Positions 25,874 through 34,771 of a stretch of DNA of 64,000 bases are shown one piece after another. How positions within the stretch are numbered: the stretch's first letter is position 1; each line of letters starts with the position of its first letter. This stretch comes from Wocania_A spongiicola (GTDB lineage: Bacteria; Bacteroidota; Bacteroidia; Flavobacteriales; Flavobacteriaceae). The position numbers and the translations under genes are program-made. The stretch spans positions 372,001 to 436,000 of the forward strand of contig NZ_JAMFLZ010000001.1 in assembly GCF_023502325.1 (NCBI RefSeq), written 5' to 3'. The notes beneath the pieces are model-generated. The model made no database searches, was not told the DNA's origin, and saw nothing but the letters and a program-made list of their open reading frames with translations.

Positions 25874-26395
25874 ATGGAAATAAGAGTTATACAATCTGAT
25901 ATTACAACAATAAAAGCTGATGCTATAGTTAATGCAGCTAACTCTTCATTATTAGGTGGTTCTGGAGTTGATGGGGCAATTCATAGAAAAGGAGGTTCAG
26001 AAATTTTGAAAGCTTGTAAAGATATTAGAAACAAGCAAGGAAAATGTAATGTTGGAGAAGCAGTCATTACAACCGCTGGAAATTTGGACGCTAGATATGT
26101 AATTCATACCGTTGGTCCTGTTTGGAATCAAGGGGGAAAGGAAAAAGAAATACTTTTAAGTGAATGTTATAATAATACAATGCTTCTGGCTATGGAAAAT
26201 AACGTTAAGACTGTAGCATTTCCTAATATAAGCACAGGGATTTATAAATTCCCAAAAGATTTAGCAGCTCAAATTGCTATAAATACTATCAAAGAATATA
26301 AAGCCCAAGAAATAGTTGAAGAAGTTATTTTTGTTTGTTTTGATAAAGAAAATTACGAATTGTATTATAAAATATTAAACAATAAACATAATTAA
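25874..26395 (+). CDS. Macro-domain protein, MacroD/YmdB-like class
   Basis: This 173-residue protein matches O-acetyl-ADP-ribose deacetylases and mono-ADP-ribosyl hydrolases of the MacroD type. VIQSDIT contains Asp9, IVNAANSSLLGGSGVDGAIHRKGG (18-41) contains Asn20, Asn23 and Asp33 of the catalytic loop, and FPNISTGIYKFP (116-127) is the diphosphate loop. All expected key residues are present, so it is probably active. It is the last gene of the cassette. Its stop overlaps the stop of the convergent cyclo-ligase gene by a few bases. Confidence 0.92.
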   Translation: MEIRVIQSDITTIKADAIVNAANSSLLGGSGVDGAIHRKGGSEILKACKDIRNKQGKCNVGEAVITTAGNLDARYVIHTVGPVWNQGGKEKEILLSECYNNTMLLAMENNVKTVAFPNISTGIYKFPKDLAAQIAINTIKEYKAQEIVEEVIFVCFDKENYELYYKILNNKHN

Positions 26396-26955
26396 AAACC
26401 ATAAACCTCATCAGCCGTCACACAAAAATCCAATCTAACATCACTTTCATAAACACCTTCAATCTCATCCTCAACATCAAAAAAAGACAATCCAATTTTT
26501 ATCGTTTCGGGTTTACAATTAGCTAAAAAATTATCATAAAAACCCTTACCATAACCAACACGGTTACCTTGTTTGTCAAACGCTAAAAGAGGCACGAAAA
26601 CGACATCTAATTTTTTGTTGTCAATTTCTATTCCATCAACAGGTTCGGGGATATTCCAATGATTCTTTTTTATAACCGTACTATCAGTTAAAAGGAAATT
26701 AATTAAAGTAGTTGTTTTAAAATCACTTTTAGAAATCACTATGTTTTTATCCTTTCCAGCTAGAATATTTAAAATATAATCAGTGTTAATCTCTTTATGC
26801 TCTTCAATAGATAAAAAAATATGATAAAAGGAATGTTCCCAAATGGGTAGTTTTAAGGTTTGGTTTGCAATAGCAATGCTTAAATCGTCTATTTGATTTA
26901 AGGTCAAATTCTTGCGAAGAGATTTGTATTTTTTACGTAATTCAGATTTAGTCAC
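26392..26955 (-). CDS. 5-formyltetrahydrofolate cyclo-ligase
   Basis: The 187-residue enzyme converts 5-formyl-THF to 5,10-methenyl-THF with ATP, recycling an inhibitory folate. Family features are the N-terminal KSELRKKYKSLRKNLT, the core VFVPLLAFDKQGNRVGYGKGFYDNFL with the conserved GYGKGFYD, and the end IGLSFFDVEDEIEGVYESDVRLDFCVT. It runs convergently against the macro-domain gene and is the last gene of a minus-strand set with rimK and the aspartoacylase-like gene. Confidence 0.93.
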   Translation of the reverse strand: MTKSELRKKYKSLRKNLTLNQIDDLSIAIANQTLKLPIWEHSFYHIFLSIEEHKEINTDYILNILAGKDKNIVISKSDFKTTTLINFLLTDSTVIKKNHWNIPEPVDGIEIDNKKLDVVFVPLLAFDKQGNRVGYGKGFYDNFLANCKPETIKIGLSFFDVEDEIEGVYESDVRLDFCVTADEVYGF

Positions 26956-26957
26956 TC

Positions 26958-27932
26958 CTAGCGCTTTAGTTTAGTAGTAATATGAAAAAGCGCATCACCC
27001 TGGTATACTATTGGCAATTCGTTTATATTAATAATATACCCTGAGTTTGAAGCTCTGACAAAGTAATTAAATTTACCATAGGGGTCGGTTATATTACCAA
27101 TAATATCTTCTTTTTTAACTTGAGTGCCAATGGATACAGAGGCTTTAAACATGCCAGAATATTTTGCACGAAGCCATTTGCTTTCATCAATAAAAATACA
27201 TTCTTTTTTAGGCTTTGAAGATTTAAAAACAGTTTTTAACATGCCTAAGTGTTTTAATATTCGCTTTGAGCCATTAACGCCAGAGTTTGTTACAGCATCA
27301 TCAATATGAAATGACTTTCCGCCTTCAAAAAGAAGCAACGGCTTATTTAATTTATTACAAGTTGTTCTAAAAGATTTTGATAAGTTTTTAGAATATAAAA
27401 CAAAAGGAGCACCAAATACTTTTGCTAAATCATCAAGATCTTTATTTTCTTTAGAATACCTAAGTTGAGGTGCATTAAATCGTCCTGAGCCACCAGTATG
27501 AAAATCGATAATTAAATCGGCATGTGGTACAACTTCTTTTATAAGTTTGTAAGCCACTCTACTTGCTAGAGATCCATTTGGACTACCAGGAAATACACGG
27601 TTTAAATCACGACCATCAGGAAATTCACGCTTTAAGTTAATAAAGCCAAAAATATTGATAACTGGTATACAAATAATAGTGCCACATTTAGGTTTGTTAA
27701 TGCCTTTAGCAATAAGTTGCCTTACAATTTCAACACCATTTACTTCATCACCATGTATACTTGCAGTGAATAAAACTGTTGGTCCTGGCTTTTTAGAGCG
27801 TTCAATAATTACAGGAACATTTACAGGTGTTGAGGTATGCAAGTTGGCGACATCAAAATTCACTTCTTTGCTTTCTCCAGGTTCAATGTGTTCTCCTAAA
27901 ATTATTAATGTATCGTTTTCTTTATTGAGCAT
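26958..27932 (-). CDS. Succinylglutamate desuccinylase/aspartoacylase family protein
   Basis: The 324-residue protein belongs to the zinc carboxypeptidase-like AstE/AspA family. The zinc-binding H-x2-E is in FTASIHGDEVNGVEIV (His and Glu in HGDE), the third ligand is the His in LIIDFHTGG, and RDLNRVFPG is the substrate-binding arginine region. It ends with a C-terminal beta domain (VSIGTQVKKEDIIG). It directly follows rimK with no gap. Because RimK adds glutamates to a protein, this hydrolase may remove or trim amino-acid tails, or cleave an N-acyl amino acid. The substrate is unknown. Confidence 0.85.
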   Translation of the reverse strand: MLNKENDTLIILGEHIEPGESKEVNFDVANLHTSTPVNVPVIIERSKKPGPTVLFTASIHGDEVNGVEIVRQLIAKGINKPKCGTIICIPVINIFGFINLKREFPDGRDLNRVFPGSPNGSLASRVAYKLIKEVVPHADLIIDFHTGGSGRFNAPQLRYSKENKDLDDLAKVFGAPFVLYSKNLSKSFRTTCNKLNKPLLLFEGGKSFHIDDAVTNSGVNGSKRILKHLGMLKTVFKSSKPKKECIFIDESKWLRAKYSGMFKASVSIGTQVKKEDIIGNITDPYGKFNYFVRASNSGYIININELPIVYQGDALFHITTKLKR

Positions 27933-28808
27933 TTATTTTCGGTTACGTTCAATAAAAGTAATTATAGCTTTGGCAATATTTCTTCCTGTAGCACTTTCAA
28001 TACCTTCTAGTCCAGGGGTAGAATTTACTTCGAGTAATAAAGGTCCACGTGCCGATTGCAACATGTCTACACCACAAACAGGAAGTTTTAAAGCGCGAGA
28101 AGCATTCATAGCAACACGTAATTCATCTTCATTAAGTTTTACGATTTCAGCAGAACCACCTCGGTGTAAATTTGAACGAAATTCGCCTTCTTTCCCTTGT
28201 CGTTTCATAGCACCAACTACATGTCCATCAACTACCAATGCACGTAAATCGGCTCCTTTAGCTTCAGCTATATATTCTTGTACTAAAGCCCTTGCTTGCA
28301 ATCCGTTAAAAGCTTCTAAAACAGATTCGGCCGCATTTTTTGTTTCAGCTAAAACAACACCTAAGCCTTGTGTGCCTTCAAGAAGTTTAATAATTACTGG
28401 AGTACCTCCAACATGCGAAATCACCTCTTCCACATCGCGAGAATAATTAGTAAACACCGTTTTAGGCATACCAATTCGTGCTTTAGAAAGTCTTTGAAAA
28501 CTCCTTAATTTGTCTCTTGATCGAATAATAGCATCAGAAGTTACAGTTGTAAAAACATTCATCATTTCAAACTGCCTAACCACTGCACAACCAAAAAAGG
28601 TTACAGATGCACCAATTCGGGGTATAATAGCATCAACATAATCTAAATAACGATCTTGATAGTATATAGAAGGTTTTTCTTTTTCAATAATAAGGTCGCA
28701 TTTTAGAGGGTCTATAACCTCTATCATATGACCGCGCTTTTCACCTTCTTCTACAAGCCTGCTAGTAGAATAAAGATTTTCATTACGAGAAAGAATAACT
28801 ATGTTCAC
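27933..28808 (-). CDS. rimK: RimK-type ATP-grasp ligase (ribosomal protein S6 glutamate ligase family)
   Basis: The 291-residue protein matches RimK: MNIVILSRNENLYSTSRLVEEGEKRGH, DAIIPRIGASVTFFGCAVVRQFE, the ATP-grasp core PVIIKLLEGTQGLGVVLAE, and the metal site LLLEVNSTPGLEGIE. RimK adds glutamate residues to ribosomal protein S6 and can make polyglutamate. The start codon is GTG (28806-28808); the next ATG would delete the first conserved strand. It heads a minus-strand group with the aspartoacylase-like gene directly adjoining and the cyclo-ligase 2 bases after that. It is divergent from uvrC. Confidence 0.9.
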   Translation of the reverse strand: MNIVILSRNENLYSTSRLVEEGEKRGHMIEVIDPLKCDLIIEKEKPSIYYQDRYLDYVDAIIPRIGASVTFFGCAVVRQFEMMNVFTTVTSDAIIRSRDKLRSFQRLSKARIGMPKTVFTNYSRDVEEVISHVGGTPVIIKLLEGTQGLGVVLAETKNAAESVLEAFNGLQARALVQEYIAEAKGADLRALVVDGHVVGAMKRQGKEGEFRSNLHRGGSAEIVKLNEDELRVAMNASRALKLPVCGVDMLQSARGPLLLEVNSTPGLEGIESATGRNIAKAIITFIERNRK

Positions 28809-28884
28809 TTACTTTTATAATGAGTATAATAGTTGCAATATACTAAAAAAGCATATCTAATTTTTAGTATTTCGTTAATTAGTA

Positions 28885-28892
28885 TACCTTTG
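28885..28892 (+). promoter_or_regulatory. Predicted -7 promoter box abutting the uvrC start codon
   Basis: TACCTTTG matches TAnnTTTG perfectly and ends five bases before the uvrC ATG, implying a leaderless or nearly leaderless transcript. Confidence 0.55.
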
Positions 28893-28897
28893 ATATA

Positions 28898-30694
28898 ATG
28901 AGTAAACCTACCTTAGAAATACAATTAAAAACCTTACCAAATGAGCCAGGGGTGTATCAGTATTTTGATGCTGATGACACGATTATTTATGTAGGAAAAG
29001 CAAAAAACTTAAAGAAAAGGGTAAGTTCCTATTTTACTAAAACACACGAAAATGGAAAAACGCGTGTATTAGTTAAAAAAATTGCAAGAATAAAACATAT
29101 AGTTGTTGAGACTGAAACGGATGCTTTGTTACTTGAAAACAACCTAATTAAAAAACATAAACCGCGTTATAATGTATTGTTGAAAGATGACAAATCGTAC
29201 CCGTGGATTTGCATAAAAAAGGAGCGTTTTCCAAGAGTGTTTTCTACACGACGTGTTTTTAAAGATGGAGGCGAATATTTTGGACCTTACACTAGCGTAA
29301 AAACAGTACATACGTTGTTAGATTTAATAAAAGGTTTGTATAATTTAAGAACTTGTAATTATCATTTATCCGAAGAAAAAATACAAGCAGGAAAATATAA
29401 AGTATGCTTAGAATACCATTTAGGGAATTGCAAAGGGGCTTGCGAAGGTTTAGAAACAGAAGCTGAATACAATGAAAATATAAAAGCCATTCGTGAGATT
29501 TTAAAAGGAAATTTTAAAGACTCTTTAGCACAATTTAAAACGCAGATGCGTGGTTTTGCAGACGCAATGCAATTTGAAGATGCTCAAAAAATGAAAGAAA
29601 AAATTGAGGTTTTAGAAAACTACCAAGCAAAATCTACTATTGTAAACCCTAAAATTAGCAATGTAGATGTGTTTTCTATAATGAGTGACGAAAGTTATGG
29701 TTACGTTAATTTTTTACAATTGTCATATGGTTCTATTATTCGATCACATACTTTAGAGATAAAAAAGAAGCTAGACGAAACCGATTTGCAATTGTTGCAA
29801 TTGGCTATAACTGAAATACGTCAACGTTTCCATTCAAAATCAAAAGAAGTTTATGTGCCATTTAAAGTCGATTTAGGAGAAGGTGTTAAAGTAACCATCC
29901 CAAAATTAGGAGATAAAAAGCATATTTTAGATTTATCGCTTCGTAACGCAAAGTATTTTAGAATGGAGCGTTTTAAACAGGATAAAATTGTAGATCCTGA
30001 TAGACATGTAAATCGTATTATGGCACAAATGAAAGCAGATTTACGTTTATCAGAAGAACCACGACATATTGAATGTTTCGATAATAGTAACATACAGGGC
30101 ACTCACCCAGTGGCGGCATGTGTGGTATTTAAAAACGGAAAGCCTAGTAAAAAAGACTATCGCCATTTTAATATAAAAACAGTTGAAGGACCAGATGATT
30201 TTGCATCGATGGAAGAGGTGGTTTACCGCAGATACAAAAGATTGTTAGATGAAAAGCAGCAATTACCACATCTTATTATTATTGATGGCGGGAAGGGGCA
30301 GTTATCATCAGCTTTAAAAAGTTTAGATGCATTAAAATTAAGAGGAAAAATTGCAATTATTGGAATTGCAAAACGTTTAGAAGAATTGTTCTATCCAAAT
30401 GATCCAATTCCCTTATATTTAGATAAAAAAAGCGAGACCCTAAAAATTATTCAACAACTGCGTAATGAAGCGCATCGTTTTGGGATAGAGCATCACCGAA
30501 ATAAACGTAGTAAAACAGCGTTAAATACAGAGCTTGAAACCATACCAGGTATTGGAGAAAAAACGGTGGTAGAGTTGTTAAAACATTTTAAATCGGCTAA
30601 ACGAGTTGCCAATGCAAAGTTGGATGAATTAGAGGCTGTAGTTGGTGTTTCTAGGGCTGAAAAGGTTTATAATTATTATCATGGGAAGGAATAA
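28898..30694 (+). CDS. uvrC: Excinuclease ABC subunit C
   Basis: At 598 residues this is full-length UvrC, which makes the two incisions in nucleotide-excision repair. The N-terminal GIY-YIG nuclease is seen in PGVYQYFDADDTIIYVGKAKNLKKRVSSYF. A UVR motif follows (FADAMQFEDAQKMKEKIEVLE), then the RNase H-like nuclease half (ECFDNSNIQGTHPVAACVVF with its conserved Asp, and LIIIDGGKGQL) and tandem helix-hairpin-helix motifs (LETIPGIGEKTVVELLKHF). The start matches the family. The next gene overlaps its last 14 bases. Confidence 0.97.
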   Translation: MSKPTLEIQLKTLPNEPGVYQYFDADDTIIYVGKAKNLKKRVSSYFTKTHENGKTRVLVKKIARIKHIVVETETDALLLENNLIKKHKPRYNVLLKDDKSYPWICIKKERFPRVFSTRRVFKDGGEYFGPYTSVKTVHTLLDLIKGLYNLRTCNYHLSEEKIQAGKYKVCLEYHLGNCKGACEGLETEAEYNENIKAIREILKGNFKDSLAQFKTQMRGFADAMQFEDAQKMKEKIEVLENYQAKSTIVNPKISNVDVFSIMSDESYGYVNFLQLSYGSIIRSHTLEIKKKLDETDLQLLQLAITEIRQRFHSKSKEVYVPFKVDLGEGVKVTIPKLGDKKHILDLSLRNAKYFRMERFKQDKIVDPDRHVNRIMAQMKADLRLSEEPRHIECFDNSNIQGTHPVAACVVFKNGKPSKKDYRHFNIKTVEGPDDFASMEEVVYRRYKRLLDEKQQLPHLIIIDGGKGQLSSALKSLDALKLRGKIAIIGIAKRLEELFYPNDPIPLYLDKKSETLKIIQQLRNEAHRFGIEHHRNKRSKTALNTELETIPGIGEKTVVELLKHFKSAKRVANAKLDELEAVVGVSRAEKVYNYYHGKE

Positions 30695-31154
30695 AATAGT
30701 ATTATTATCGATTGTTATTTTGCTAGGATTTTTATTTCCATTCATTTCTTATTTTGTAATAATTGAAATGTTTTTTCTTTTGATTCCTTTAGGAGTTTTA
30801 TTTGTAATTAGTGCAATTTATCTAGTTATTAGTCTTTTGAAAAAAAGTTTTAATAATAAGAAAGCTTTTTTTGTATTTTCTATAATACCGATTTTCATTT
30901 TATCTCAAATTATTTCGGTATTTACAGTTGATAAAATACAAAAGTTAAGAAGTGAAAGAATTATTTCTGAGATTGAAAAAACAAAATCTCAAACTGGATA
31001 TTTTCCTGAGGAATTTGATATATCTATGGGTATTGAATATAATTTAATAGAAGAAGGAGAAAGTTATACACTTGAGCATTCAAGAGGGTTTTTTGAAATA
31101 GAAAGATACTATTCGGATAGTAAAAATTGGCAAAGCTTTGGTTTTGATCATTAA
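30681..31154 (+). CDS. Small uncharacterised membrane protein
   Basis: I place the start at the ATG at 30681 (157 residues, MGRNKIVLLSIVILLG...), 14 bases before the end of uvrC. An earlier ATG at 30642 would overlap uvrC by 53 bases. Three to four hydrophobic segments fill the first 85 residues. The last 70 residues are charged and soluble (EKTKSQTGYFPEEFDISMG, ERYYSDSKNWQSFGF). The family is not recognised. Similar folds are seen in small flavobacterial hypothetical proteins. It lies between uvrC and the patatin gene, 12 bases from the latter. Confidence 0.65.
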   Translation: MGRNKIVLLSIVILLGFLFPFISYFVIIEMFFLLIPLGVLFVISAIYLVISLLKKSFNNKKAFFVFSIIPIFILSQIISVFTVDKIQKLRSERIISEIEKTKSQTGYFPEEFDISMGIEYNLIEEGESYTLEHSRGFFEIERYYSDSKNWQSFGFDH

Positions 31155-31166
31155 AAAAACAATAAC

Positions 31167-33404
31167 TTGAAAAAAACAACAATCATATTAGCCCTATTCT
31201 TAATTGCTTCACTTTCCGCGAAAGCGCAAAATGAGGACACAAAAAAACACGATGTAAAAGTTGGTTTAGTGTTAAGTGGTGGAGGCGCAAAAGGACTTGC
31301 ACATATTGGTGTACTTAAAATTATTGATAGCTTAGGTGTTAAGGTCGATTATATTGCTGGCACAAGTATGGGTGCTATTATAGGGTCGTTATACGCATCA
31401 GGTTACACAGGAAATCAATTAGATTCCATCTTTAAAAAAGTAGATTTCGATAAAATTATAAGTGATGATTTACCGCGATCGTCTAAAGCATTTTATGAAC
31501 GCAATAACTCTGAAAAATATGCTTTAACATTGCCTTTTGATAAACTAAAAATTAAATTACCATCGGCACTTTCAAGAGGGCAAAACACTTATAGTTTACT
31601 ATCTAAATTAACATTACACGTTAGCGATATTGAAGATTTTAGTAAGTTACCCATTCCTTTTTTTTGTATTGGTACTAATATAGAAACTGGCAAAGCGGTG
31701 ATGCTAGATAAAGGCAATTTAACACAATCTGTAATGGCAAGCGGAGCTTTTCCGTCGTTATTTCAACCCGTTGAAATAAATGGCCAAATACTAATTGATG
31801 GAGGGGTTGCAAATAATTATCCTATTGATGAACTCAAAGCAAAAGGGATGGACATTATTATTGGTGTTGACGTTCAAGATGGGTTAGCCAATAGAGAAGA
31901 ATTGACCTCTGCACCTGAAGTTTTGCTGCAAATCAACAACTTTAGGACGATTAAGGATATGAAACTAAAGTCTAAAAAAACCGACATTTATATAAAGCCA
32001 GATATTACAGATTTTACGGTAGTGTCTTTTAGCGAAGGCGAAAAGATTATAAAGCGAGGAGAAACAGCAGCAAAATTAAAAGCTTATGCTTTAAAAGATT
32101 TATCTAAATATGATAAGGACAAGCCTAAGTTTAAAATAAATTTACATACTCAAGATTCCATTAGAATTAATTCGGTTAACCTAAGCGGAAATAAGAAATA
32201 CACCCGTGCCTATGTTTTAGGGAAACTTAGATTGAAATTGAATGAAAATATTGATTTTAAAGATTTTTACAAAGGCGTTAACAATTTAGTAGCAACCAAT
32301 AACTTTGATTCGTTTCAATATAAGTTTAACAAATCTCAATATAGTGATGGTTATGATTTGGAGGCTACTGTTAAGGAAACAGGTATTACTACATTTTTAA
32401 AATTAGGATTGCATTATGATGGCTTATACAAAAGTGCAGCACTAGTTAATGTAACAAAAAAGAGGTTTCTTTTTGATAACGATATAGCATCATTAGATTT
32501 GGTTTTTGGAGATAATGTACGCTACAATTTTGAGTATTTAATTGATAAAGGTTTTTATTGGAGTATTGGTATTAGGTCAAGATTAAATCAGTTTCATAAA
32601 AACATTAATGCAGAATTGTTTTTTGATGATGATCAAATCATAATGACCGGATTAAACAAAATTGATGTTGAACTTCATGATCAAACCAACCAGTTTTATT
32701 TGCAAACGTTGTTTAAAAAAGACTTTGCATTTAGTGTTGGAGCAGAACATAAACGACTTGAGGTAAAATCTGAAACGATAACCACAAACAACAACGAATC
32801 TGTATTTGAAAACACAGACTATTTTAGTGTTTTTGGAAATTTAAAGTTAGATACTTATGATAATAAGTATTTCCCAAAACGAGGAGTGTATTTTAATGGT
32901 GATATACATATGTATTTATTATCGTCAAGCTTTAATACAGATTTTGAAGACTTTTCTATAGCTAAAGCAGATTTAGGGTATGCGTTTAGTCTTTCTGATA
33001 ATCTTGCCTTTAATTTAAAAGTAAGTGGAGGGTTCAAATTAGGCGATAAATCTACACAAGCTTTAGATTTTGCACTTGGAGGATATGGTAATAATTTAAT
33101 AAACAACTTCATTCCATTTTTAGGGTACGATTTTATATCCCTTGTTGGGAATAGTTATGTTAAAGCATCTTTTAGTGCAGATTACGAAGTATTTAAAAAC
33201 CATCATATTACTGCTGAAGCAAATTGGGCCAATGTAGATGATGACATTTTTGAAAGCGGTGAGTGGTTTACGCTTCCTGATTATCGTGGATATGCTTTGG
33301 GTTATGCCATTGACACTTTCATTGGACCAATTCAAGGCAAGTTTAGTTATTCGCCAGAACAAAAACAAAGTGTTTGGTTTTTTAATGTAGGTTTTTGGTT
33401 TTAA
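31167..33404 (+). CDS. Patatin-like phospholipase fused to POTRA and outer-membrane barrel
   Basis: The 745-residue protein has a signal peptide (MKKTTIILALFLIASLSAKAQ). A patatin domain at about 30-230 has the oxyanion motif LSGGGAKGLAHIG, the nucleophile Ser67 in GTSMG, and the catalytic Asp in DGGVANNYPID. A POTRA-like module follows at about 330-400 (INSVNLSGNKKYTRAYVLGKLRLKLNENID) and then a BamA/Omp85-type barrel ending in FFNVGFWF with a terminal Phe. This is the PlpD/type Vd layout, with a surface or periplasmic phospholipase carried by its own barrel. The start codon is TTG. All catalytic residues are present. Confidence 0.9.
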   Translation: MKKTTIILALFLIASLSAKAQNEDTKKHDVKVGLVLSGGGAKGLAHIGVLKIIDSLGVKVDYIAGTSMGAIIGSLYASGYTGNQLDSIFKKVDFDKIISDDLPRSSKAFYERNNSEKYALTLPFDKLKIKLPSALSRGQNTYSLLSKLTLHVSDIEDFSKLPIPFFCIGTNIETGKAVMLDKGNLTQSVMASGAFPSLFQPVEINGQILIDGGVANNYPIDELKAKGMDIIIGVDVQDGLANREELTSAPEVLLQINNFRTIKDMKLKSKKTDIYIKPDITDFTVVSFSEGEKIIKRGETAAKLKAYALKDLSKYDKDKPKFKINLHTQDSIRINSVNLSGNKKYTRAYVLGKLRLKLNENIDFKDFYKGVNNLVATNNFDSFQYKFNKSQYSDGYDLEATVKETGITTFLKLGLHYDGLYKSAALVNVTKKRFLFDNDIASLDLVFGDNVRYNFEYLIDKGFYWSIGIRSRLNQFHKNINAELFFDDDQIIMTGLNKIDVELHDQTNQFYLQTLFKKDFAFSVGAEHKRLEVKSETITTNNNESVFENTDYFSVFGNLKLDTYDNKYFPKRGVYFNGDIHMYLLSSSFNTDFEDFSIAKADLGYAFSLSDNLAFNLKVSGGFKLGDKSTQALDFALGGYGNNLINNFIPFLGYDFISLVGNSYVKASFSADYEVFKNHHITAEANWANVDDDIFESGEWFTLPDYRGYALGYAIDTFIGPIQGKFSYSPEQKQSVWFFNVGFWF

Positions 33405-33604
33405 GCACGTTTTTAAAAGTCGTTAATTTTAACGATATTTGTAACGATATGAAACCTTTTTGGAAAGACTTATTATCATTTCTACACTATCTCATCAAGA
33501 GAAATCCTGAGTGAGCTGGCATTATTGTATCTTTATGTAACTTTTTAAAGTTTAAAGCATTGCGCTTCTAGCTTTTAATTATTAACTTTTTAATTTTAAA
33601 GAAA
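33405..33604 (+). promoter_or_regulatory. Upstream region of the homogentisate dioxygenase gene
   Basis: This 200-base spacer holds a small inverted repeat CGTTAA-TT-TTAACG (33421-33434) overlapping a direct repeat AACGATAT (33431-33438 and 33443-33450). A variant -7 box TATCTTTA lies at 33528-33535. The repeats could bind a regulator of aromatic amino-acid catabolism. Nothing else is evident. Confidence 0.35.
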
Positions 33605-34762
33605 ATGCCTTTTTATCATAAATTAGGAAATATTCCGCATAAACGTCATATTCAATTTAGAAAACCAGACGGGAGCTTGTATTACGAGCAATTGTTTGGC
33701 ACCATTGGGTTTGATGGGATGTCAACAAATAGTTATCACGAACAGCGTCCAACACAAGTAAAAGAAATAAAAAAGCAATACAGTGTTGCACCTAAAATTG
33801 CATTAAAAAACAATCTAAAATCATACCGTTTAAAAGGGTTTCAAGTAAAACCTGAAAACGATTTTTTAGAAAGCCGAAAAACAGTATTAATAAACAGCGA
33901 TTGTGCTATAATATTGGCAGCGCCTAAACAGTCAACAGAGAATTATTTCTATAAAAATACGGACGCCGACGAGCTTATTTTTATTCATAAAGGAACGGGG
34001 AAGTTACGTACCATGTTAGGAAATCTTGATTTTAAGTACGGAGATTATCTTTTAGTTCCAAGAGGAATTATTTATAAAATAGATTTTGATACCGAAGATA
34101 ACAGACTTTTTATAGTAGAATCTCGCCGCCCAATTTACACCCCAAAACGTTACCGAAATTGGTTTGGGCAACTATTAGAGCATTCACCATTTTGCGAACG
34201 AGATATTCGCCAACCTCAAGAATTAGAAACCTATAACGAATCAGGAGAATTTCTAATTAAAGTAAAAAAGCAAGATGATATTATAGAAATGGTTTATGCA
34301 TCTCACCCATTCGATGTAATTGGTTATGATGGGTATAACTATCCGTATGCTTTTTCAATTCACGATTTTGAGCCTATAACTGGTCGTATTCATCAACCGC
34401 CACCAGTACACCAAACCTTTGAAACCGATGCTTTTGTAGTATGTAGTTTTGTACCTAGGTTGTATGATTATCATCCGCAATCTATTCCAGCACCATATAA
34501 TCATAGTAATATTGATAGTGATGAAGTGTTGTATTATGTAGATGGTGATTTTATGAGTAGAAACGATGTAGATGCAGGTCATATTTCTCTGCATCCAGCA
34601 GGTATTCCACACGGGCCACACCCAGGAGCAGCAGAACGTAGTATTGGAAAAACTAAAACCGACGAATTGGCTGTTATGGTTGATACTTTTAAGCCTTTAA
34701 TGGTTACTGAAGAAGCTATGAAAATAGCCGATGATAGTTATCATAAATCTTGGCTAGAATAA
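33605..34762 (+). CDS. hmgA: Homogentisate 1,2-dioxygenase
   Basis: The 385-residue cupin-fold enzyme opens the ring of homogentisate to maleylacetoacetate in tyrosine and phenylalanine breakdown. Recognised segments are MPFYHKLGNIPHKRHIQFRKPDGSLYYEQLFGTIGFDGMS, YGDYLLVPRGIIYKI, and the C-terminal active-site region RIHQPPPVHQTFETDAFVVCSFVPRLYDYHPQSIPAPYNHSNIDSDEVLYYVDG. HPPD, which makes its substrate, is encoded 147 bases downstream. A dispersed repeat lies between the two genes. Confidence 0.93.
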   Translation: MPFYHKLGNIPHKRHIQFRKPDGSLYYEQLFGTIGFDGMSTNSYHEQRPTQVKEIKKQYSVAPKIALKNNLKSYRLKGFQVKPENDFLESRKTVLINSDCAIILAAPKQSTENYFYKNTDADELIFIHKGTGKLRTMLGNLDFKYGDYLLVPRGIIYKIDFDTEDNRLFIVESRRPIYTPKRYRNWFGQLLEHSPFCERDIRQPQELETYNESGEFLIKVKKQDDIIEMVYASHPFDVIGYDGYNYPYAFSIHDFEPITGRIHQPPPVHQTFETDAFVVCSFVPRLYDYHPQSIPAPYNHSNIDSDEVLYYVDGDFMSRNDVDAGHISLHPAGIPHGPHPGAAERSIGKTKTDELAVMVDTFKPLMVTEEAMKIADDSYHKSWLE

Positions 34763-34771
34763 TTTTTGTTA

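Noticed and set aside
24848..26395. A DarTG-type toxin-antitoxin system
   Set aside because: DarG-like macro and NADAR features are present, but no ADP-ribosyltransferase (DarT-like) gene is encoded nearby, so the antitoxin label is not justified.
27655..28446. A 263-residue open frame on the plus strand opposite rimK and the aspartoacylase gene
   Set aside because: It is the shadow of two well-supported minus-strand genes, rich in Ser, Pro and Thr, with no recognisable domain or promoter.
33487..33525. CTATCTCATCAAGAGAAATCC... resembling the start of an S-box (SAM) riboswitch
   Set aside because: Only the first stem-like portion is present. The conserved downstream core is absent, and the following gene (homogentisate dioxygenase) is not a methionine gene.
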